This document shows positions 58,743 to 64,000 of a DNA stretch of 64,000 nucleotides, one piece after another (within the stretch, counting starts at the first letter, position 1; every line of letters starts with the position of its first letter). The notes beneath the pieces were generated by a model that made no database searches, was not told where the DNA came from, and was given only the letters and a program-made list of their open reading frames with translations. Origin of the DNA: Pseudonocardiales bacterium (GTDB taxonomy: Bacteria; Actinomycetota; Actinomycetes; Mycobacteriales; Pseudonocardiaceae); NCBI GenBank assembly GCA_019241525.1, contig JAFAWY010000064.1, positions 1-64,000 on the forward strand. The letters run 5' to 3'. Position numbers and translations under genes: made by a program.

Positions 58743-61265
58743 TCACTCCCGCGCTGTCGTGGGCGCCCCGCGGGCGCCCCGTGGATGCGTTGTCAGGTCA
58801 TCGAAAGCCTGACGTAGCGCGTTAGCGAACTGGTCCGCGGCGCGGACCAGCCCGGTGTCCGTGGTGACCCCGACACCGATCATGTCTCCCCAGGCCAAGA
58901 ACCCCACCGCCAGCCCGACGCCGTCTGCCAGTGGGAGCACCGGGAACACCGATTCCACCCGGACCCCCCACATACAGTGTGCCTTCCGCGGCCCGGGCAA
59001 CACCGATGCGATGAGGGTGAAAAATCGGCGCCCGTACATGGCGCGGACCAGTCGCGCGTGCAGCGGGGCGGGCAGCCGGCCTAGTGCGCGGACCACCGCT
59101 TGGGCCGCCGCTGGCTGATCGGCACGCTCCCGTCTAGCCAGTTCGCGGGCCGCCGCAACCATCCGCCAGGCCTGCGGCATCGGCCCGACCGGGAGGTCCA
59201 GTGCCACTGCCGCGGTGTGGTTGCCCTGGTAAAGCCGGTCTCTGGAGCTAGCCCGGCGCAGTGCCTGGGTCGTCTGTGGCACCATCACCCGTAGCCGATC
59301 GTGCACCGCAGTGCCGGCCGGATCGATCCGGTGCAGCGCTTCGCCGATCAGAGTCAGCAGCAGGGCAGTGGTGCCCACGCCATGATCGCGTGCGGTGGAG
59401 CGCACTGCGGCCGCGGGCAGCGCTGCCATCGCGTACTCCCGTCCCGCCGTGCTCGGCCCCACCGGCCCACCCTCTGGTGCGCGCCCCGCGGTGGCCAGAC
59501 TCATCAGCCCGCGAGCCACCCGCCCGGCGCGGGCGGCCCGGCTACGCCAGTCTGCACTGCGCGCCCTACGTGGTGACTCGACCGGCGCTGCGGCAGGCTT
59601 CTCGCTGTCGGACAGCAGCGCGATGAGGGTGGCGGTGACGGCCAGCCCGTCACCCAAGCTGTGATGCATCTTCGCCATCACCGCGGTGCGCCCGGCGTCG
59701 ACGTCCTGAACCAGCTGCAACTGCCAGGGTGGCCGGTCCATCGGCACCGGGGTGGAGAAGAACTCCCGCACCGCCGCGGTGAAAGACATCCCGGCGGGGG
59801 AGCTGCTCGCGCCGACCGTCCGCGCCCGCAGGTGATCATGCGGGTCGAAGTCGTCAGCGAGGAGCCAGCGCGGCTGCCGGTGCGGGCGCAGGTCCAGCCG
59901 CCGGCGCAGCATCGGCAACGCCGGTACCCGCTCGGCGAAGCGCGTGGCGAGGTTCGCCAGGGGTTGCGTGAGCACACCATCGAGTAGCAGCACCGCGCCG
60001 ACCTGCTGGGCCACGGTGGAGGTGGCGGCGTGGGCGAAGAACGCGTCCGGTGCCGCGAGGGGCCGGGCACCGTGGTGGCGGGGCAATTCCGGCAGCGCCG
60101 CGATCTCGGCATCCAGGTCAAGTGCGCCGATATGGGTCAGCGCGCGTTGCTGCGCCGCGACCAGCTGCGCTGGCTGAGCGATCAGCATCCGTAGCGCGCT
60201 GGTCAGCTCCGCGGGCCCTTCGCACAGCGTTGCCAGCCCCGCCGCGGCCATCAGCGCGGCGTTGGCCTTTCCGTGCCCGGCGATCGGTTCGAACATCAAC
60301 ACCTCCCGGCCGCACGCAACCGCCTCCAGCGCGGTCGCACCGCCGGCATTGGTCACCACGACGTCGGCAGCTGACGTCAGAGCCGGCATCTGATCCGTCC
60401 AACCCAGCGGCATCAGGCGCTGCGGCGGTTCGTGGCGGCTGGTCAACCGAACGCGCAGGGCCTCGTTGCGGCCGCAAGCCACCACCACGCAGACCTCAGG
60501 ACCCGCAGCCAGCGCGGCATCGACCGCCCGTTCCACCGAGCCGAACCCAAGAGACCCGCAGGAGATCAGCACGATCAGCGCGTCGCCGGGCAACCCGCAG
60601 CGCCGCCTGGCGGTGTGGGGATCGGTCGGCGCGAACGCGGAAACCACCGGGGGCGCGCCGACGGCACCTCGAGCATCTGGCCGGGCCTGGTACATCGCGC
60701 GCAGGCTCGCCTCGCTGGCGACATAATGCAGGTCAATCTCTGGGTAGACCCAGAACGGGTGCGGCGCGAAATCCGAGATGATCGCCGCGGCGGGCACGTT
60801 CAGACCGCCGTGGCGCCGCATCCAGTCCAGGCCCCCGGTGCCCAGCGGGTAGGTCGACACCACCAGGTCGGGCTTGTACTCGGCGATGATCGGGACGAGC
60901 CGGACGCCGCTCCACACCCCGGTGAACCGGCAGGACGCCGTGGCGAACCACGGGTAGCGCCACAGCGCGCGGTAGAAGAAGTCGTACAGCCACGGGGTGG
61001 TGTCCACGTTCACCCGGTAGATCCAGCGGAAACCTGGGCCGACCCAGGAGCCCATCCGGTCCAGGGTGTCCACCCGCCGGATCTGGCAGTCCGGCCACAA
61101 CCAGCGGGCTCGCTCCTCCACCGCTCGGGCGGTGGCGTTGTGGCCTTCGCCGATGTTGGCGCTGATCACCAGCAACCGTTGCGGTGGCACGCCCGAAGAC
61201 CTGCTTGCAGGGTCGAGCATCGAACCCGAAGACCTGCTTGCAGGGTCGAGCATCGACTCGCTCAT
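58743..61265 (-). CDS. fusion: MGDG-synthase/UgtP-like glycosyltransferase (N-term) + WS/DGAT-like O-acyltransferase (C-term)
   Basis: N-term PQRLLVISANIGEGHNATARAVEERARWLWPDCQIRRVD and DVVVTNAGGATALEAVACGREVLMFEPIAGHGKANA; C-term KMHHSLGDGLAVTATLIALLSD (HHxxxDG) and DRLRVMVPQTTQ...YQGNHTAAVALDLPVG. Confidence 0.88.
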   Translation of the reverse strand: MSESMLDPASRSSGSMLDPASRSSGVPPQRLLVISANIGEGHNATARAVEERARWLWPDCQIRRVDTLDRMGSWVGPGFRWIYRVNVDTTPWLYDFFYRALWRYPWFATASCRFTGVWSGVRLVPIIAEYKPDLVVSTYPLGTGGLDWMRRHGGLNVPAAAIISDFAPHPFWVYPEIDLHYVASEASLRAMYQARPDARGAVGAPPVVSAFAPTDPHTARRRCGLPGDALIVLISCGSLGFGSVERAVDAALAAGPEVCVVVACGRNEALRVRLTSRHEPPQRLMPLGWTDQMPALTSAADVVVTNAGGATALEAVACGREVLMFEPIAGHGKANAALMAAAGLATLCEGPAELTSALRMLIAQPAQLVAAQQRALTHIGALDLDAEIAALPELPRHHGARPLAAPDAFFAHAATSTVAQQVGAVLLLDGVLTQPLANLATRFAERVPALPMLRRRLDLRPHRQPRWLLADDFDPHDHLRARTVGASSSPAGMSFTAAVREFFSTPVPMDRPPWQLQLVQDVDAGRTAVMAKMHHSLGDGLAVTATLIALLSDSEKPAAAPVESPRRARSADWRSRAARAGRVARGLMSLATAGRAPEGGPVGPSTAGREYAMAALPAAAVRSTARDHGVGTTALLLTLIGEALHRIDPAGTAVHDRLRVMVPQTTQALRRASSRDRLYQGNHTAAVALDLPVGPMPQAWRMVAAARELARRERADQPAAAQAVVRALGRLPAPLHARLVRAMYGRRFFTLIASVLPGPRKAHCMWGVRVESVFPVLPLADGVGLAVGFLAWGDMIGVGVTTDTGLVRAADQFANALRQAFDDLTTHPRGARGAPTTARE
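61192..61256. repeat. two tandem copies of a 33-bp direct repeat in the fusion gene 5' end
   Basis: cccgaagacctgcttgcagggtcgagcatcga x2; encodes SMLDPASRSSG twice. Confidence 0.92.
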
Positions 61266-62518
61266 CGGGGTTGCGCTAACGGGTCGGTTTCGGTGACTGC
61301 GGGCCCCCAGGCCAGCGCGAGCAGCAGCGCGGCGCGCGTTGCCGGATCGTCCAGTGCGGGGCCGAACAGCTCACGCAACTGATCTAACCGGTAGCGCACA
61401 GTCTGTGGATGTACGTGCAGTTCGTCAGCCACTGCCTTGCGGTTGCCCATGTTCATCAGCCATGACTTGAGCGTCTCGCAGAGACGGTCGCGGGTGCCTT
61501 CACGCAGCGACGCGAGCGGGGCCAGGTACTGCTGGCGCAGCGCGGCCAGCAGCCGGTCGTCGCGGTGCACCAGCATCGCGTCGAGGTGCTCGTCGACGAA
61601 CAGTGGATCGTCGGGCAGCAGGTGCTTGAGGCGCAACGCGTGCTCGGCCAGGCCGATGCTGGCCGGTAGCCGGTCCAGTGGCACGGTGACACCGACCACA
61701 GCTCCCGAACCGCGCAGCGCCGTGGCCAGCCGCTTGCGCCGCCCGGGACCCTCCGGGTCGGGCACGATGGTCACCAGCATCTTTGGCCGGCGCAGCTGCA
61801 GGCAGGACTCATCCAAGCGGTCCAGCAGCACCCGTCCCACCTCGTTGTCTGGATTGATCAGCACTACCGCGGCGTGGCGGGGCAACGTCCATCCCGCGCG
61901 TGCCGCGGCGATCCGCAGGGCGGCGGTGTCGCAGCGGTCCGACAGCAACAGTTCGGCCAGCTCCAGGCGTTGCTGTTCGTGCGCGTGTTCTGCGCCGGCC
62001 TGGGCCCGCTCGTAACCGCGCAACGACGACGCCGACAGCTGCTCGACGGCAGTGAAGATCACTGCAGCCAACCCCGCGATGGTTTCGACTGGTACACCCA
62101 GGTGCAGCGCGGTGTCGGAGACATGGCGCCATGCCACCGCAGCGCCAGTCCGGTAGGCGGCCAGCAGGTGCGTCACGTCCTGCTGCTGTTCGTAGTGGAT
62201 ACGGCCGATTTCTTCGAAGATGGCCTGTTCCACCCCGGATGCCAGCTGGGGCGCGATCGTTGACGGATCGCGCTGGGCTAAGCCGACCAGCCTGGCGATA
62301 AAGCCTTCCGACGCGGTAAGGACCTCGGCGAAATCCTCGGTGAGAAAGGCCGCGTAGTCGGGGCTTTGCTCGGCCAGCAGCTCCCGGACCTCAGCCAGAA
62401 TGATCGGCAGGCGGGCTACAATCTCCGGCACCAGGTCGTCGAGCTCGATAGGGCGTCCTCCTTCAGCCGCGTGCACTGACCGGCCTCCCCCTCTGCATCG
62501 TCGTGCCAGGCCCCGCAT
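61262..62518 (-). CDS. PucR/CdaR-type helix-turn-helix regulator
   Basis: C-terminal LCETLKSWLMNMGNRKAVADELHVHPQTVRYRLDQLRELFGPALDDPATRAALLLAL (HTH_30). Confidence 0.9.
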   Translation of the reverse strand: MRGLARRCRGGGRSVHAAEGGRPIELDDLVPEIVARLPIILAEVRELLAEQSPDYAAFLTEDFAEVLTASEGFIARLVGLAQRDPSTIAPQLASGVEQAIFEEIGRIHYEQQQDVTHLLAAYRTGAAVAWRHVSDTALHLGVPVETIAGLAAVIFTAVEQLSASSLRGYERAQAGAEHAHEQQRLELAELLLSDRCDTAALRIAAARAGWTLPRHAAVVLINPDNEVGRVLLDRLDESCLQLRRPKMLVTIVPDPEGPGRRKRLATALRGSGAVVGVTVPLDRLPASIGLAEHALRLKHLLPDDPLFVDEHLDAMLVHRDDRLLAALRQQYLAPLASLREGTRDRLCETLKSWLMNMGNRKAVADELHVHPQTVRYRLDQLRELFGPALDDPATRAALLLALAWGPAVTETDPLAQPR

Positions 62519-62595
62519 ACCCCAATCACACTCAGCTGATGCTTACTCGAATGTGACAATTCTAGGGGTGAAGAACTGTCCCGTCTGACGCAGAA

Positions 62596-63567
62596 ATGTC
62601 GGCTAAGCGACCAGAAGATGTCGTCATGGCGGCGATCTCAGATGGGCCAGTGGCGCCGCAGTACCCGCCCGAGCAGGTGCTGGAGCATAAGCGGCGCGCG
62701 GAGAACTTTCCGGTGGCACTGCGTCTGCTGCCCCGCACGCTACGCGCCGACCTGATCGCGGTGTACGGCGTGGTCCGGGTTATCGACGACCTTGGGGATT
62801 GCGCTCCTGGTGATCGGACCGCGCTGCTCGAGGCGTTCCGGGCAGACCTGGCATCGGTGTGGGAGACGGGCCGGCCGCAACACCCGGTGCTGCAGCAACT
62901 GGTGCCCACGGTGGCGGCGCGTGGGCTGGACCGGGAACCTTTTGACCGGGTGGTGCGGGCCAACCTGCTCGACCAGCGGGTGCACCGGTATGCCACCTAC
63001 AGTCAGCTCCGGGACTACTGCACGCTGTCGGCCGACCCCATCGGCCGGATCGTGCTGGCCCTGTTCGGCGTGGGCGATCCCGTCGCAATCGAGCTGTCCG
63101 ACCGGGTCTGCACCGCCTTGCAGCTGATCGAGCACTGGCAAGACATCGCCGAGGATCGTCGGGCCGGCCGGGTGTACCTGCCGCAGGAAGATCTCGCCGC
63201 TTACCGGGTCGTCGAAGCTGACCTCGACGCCTTGCCGGGTGAGGGGGTGTCCTCCCCGGCGTTGCGGGCACTGATGGCCTTCGAGATCACCCGTGCCGCA
63301 GAGCTGCTGGACTCGGGGGCGCCGTTGGTCAGGATGCTGCACGGGTGGGCGCGGCTGGCCGTCGCCGGGTACGTGGCCGGCGGCCGTGCCGCCGTCGATG
63401 CGCTGCGTCGCTCCGTCTCTGGCCGTGCCGCCGACATCCTGACCGGCCCACCACGTCCCCGTCGCCGCGACGTCCTGCGTCACCTGTTGGGGGCTCTGCA
63501 CGAGCCGCCAACCCGGCGTGGCGCGGTCTCTGACGCACACCAACCCGCAAGCGGGGAGGTCCAGTGA
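62596..63567 (+). CDS. hpnC: squalene synthase HpnC (hydroxysqualene synthase-type)
   Basis: QVLEHKRRAENFPVALRLLPRTLRADLIAVYGVVRVIDDLGD; IEHWQDIAEDRRAGRVYLPQEDL. Confidence 0.93.
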   Translation: MSAKRPEDVVMAAISDGPVAPQYPPEQVLEHKRRAENFPVALRLLPRTLRADLIAVYGVVRVIDDLGDCAPGDRTALLEAFRADLASVWETGRPQHPVLQQLVPTVAARGLDREPFDRVVRANLLDQRVHRYATYSQLRDYCTLSADPIGRIVLALFGVGDPVAIELSDRVCTALQLIEHWQDIAEDRRAGRVYLPQEDLAAYRVVEADLDALPGEGVSSPALRALMAFEITRAAELLDSGAPLVRMLHGWARLAVAGYVAGGRAAVDALRRSVSGRAADILTGPPRPRRRDVLRHLLGALHEPPTRRGAVSDAHQPASGEVQ

Positions 63568-63568
63568 G

Positions 63569-64000
63569 ATGACCAGTGTTGCGATCAGTCTGGACCAGGC
63601 GTTCGATCGGTGTGAGTCGATCACGCGGACGGAGGCGCGGAATTTCTACTACGGCATCCGGCTGCTGCGCCCGCGCAAGCGGGCCGCGCTGTGCGCGGTG
63701 TACGCGCTAGCCCGGCGGATCGACGACGTCGGAGATGGTGACCTGCCTCGGGCGGACAAACTCGTCGCGTTGGGCCAGCTGCGCGCCGAGATCGCGGCTC
63801 TGCGGGTTTCCGGCAGCCATTCCGGGGCTGACCCGGTATTCACCGCGATCGCGGACCTGGCCCAGCGCCTGCCCCTGCCGCTGGGTGCCTTCGAGGAGCT
63901 GGTCGACGGCGTGGAAATGGACGTGCGGGGGCGGCGCTACGCCAGCTTCGACGAACTGGTCCAGTACTGCCGGTGCGTCGCCGGAGCGGTCGGGCGGCTG
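63569..64000 (+). CDS. hpnD: presqualene diphosphate synthase HpnD, N-terminal part (truncated by window)
   Basis: CESITRTEARNFYYGIRLLRPRKRAALCAVYALARRIDDVGD...EELVDGVEMDVRGRRYASFDELVQYCRCVAGAVGRL. Confidence 0.92.
   Translation, partial: MTSVAISLDQAFDRCESITRTEARNFYYGIRLLRPRKRAALCAVYALARRIDDVGDGDLPRADKLVALGQLRAEIAALRVSGSHSGADPVFTAIADLAQRLPLPLGAFEELVDGVEMDVRGRRYASFDELVQYCRCVAGAVGRL

Noticed and set aside
60432-61382. 316-aa plus-strand ORF
   Set aside because: Antisense to the GT-WS/DGAT fusion.

Overview
GC-rich actinobacterial chromosomal window around the replication origin. It probably comes from a Pseudonocardiales/Corynebacteriales-like genome, judged from synteny only. Left arm, minus strand: gyrA (truncated by the window edge), a 52-aa small ORF, gyrB, dciA (DUF721), recF, gnd, a ~1.16 kb non-coding interval and dnaA. 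Right arm: rpmH, rnpA, yidD, yidC, jag, rsmG, parA, parB with two parS sites, then the mycobacterial-type order cwlM, trxA, trxB, a MurJ-associated pseudokinase, murJ, DUF6049, nudix, cca. Further right are idi, algH/yqgE, ino1, padR, a bifunctional PBP, GT87, nfo, rpsF-ssb-rpsR-rplI-dnaB (dnaB carries a ~350-aa intein), an accessory stretch, and hpnC/hpnD (cut by the right edge). Most notable observations: (i) a four-gene, translationally coupled minus-strand operon: PucR regulator, an 840-aa glycosyltransferase + WS/DGAT fusion, an EamA-like transporter and an SDR; (ii) no dnaN between dnaA and gnd; (iii) a class-3-type DnaB intein with a probably dead endonuclease motif; (iv) two families of dispersed palindromic elements at gene 3' ends; (v) DnaA-box-like clusters inside dciA and upstream of dnaB; (vi) MurJ and its pseudokinase as separate genes, with sigM absent. 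All calls come from reading the sequence and supplied translations; no database search was run.
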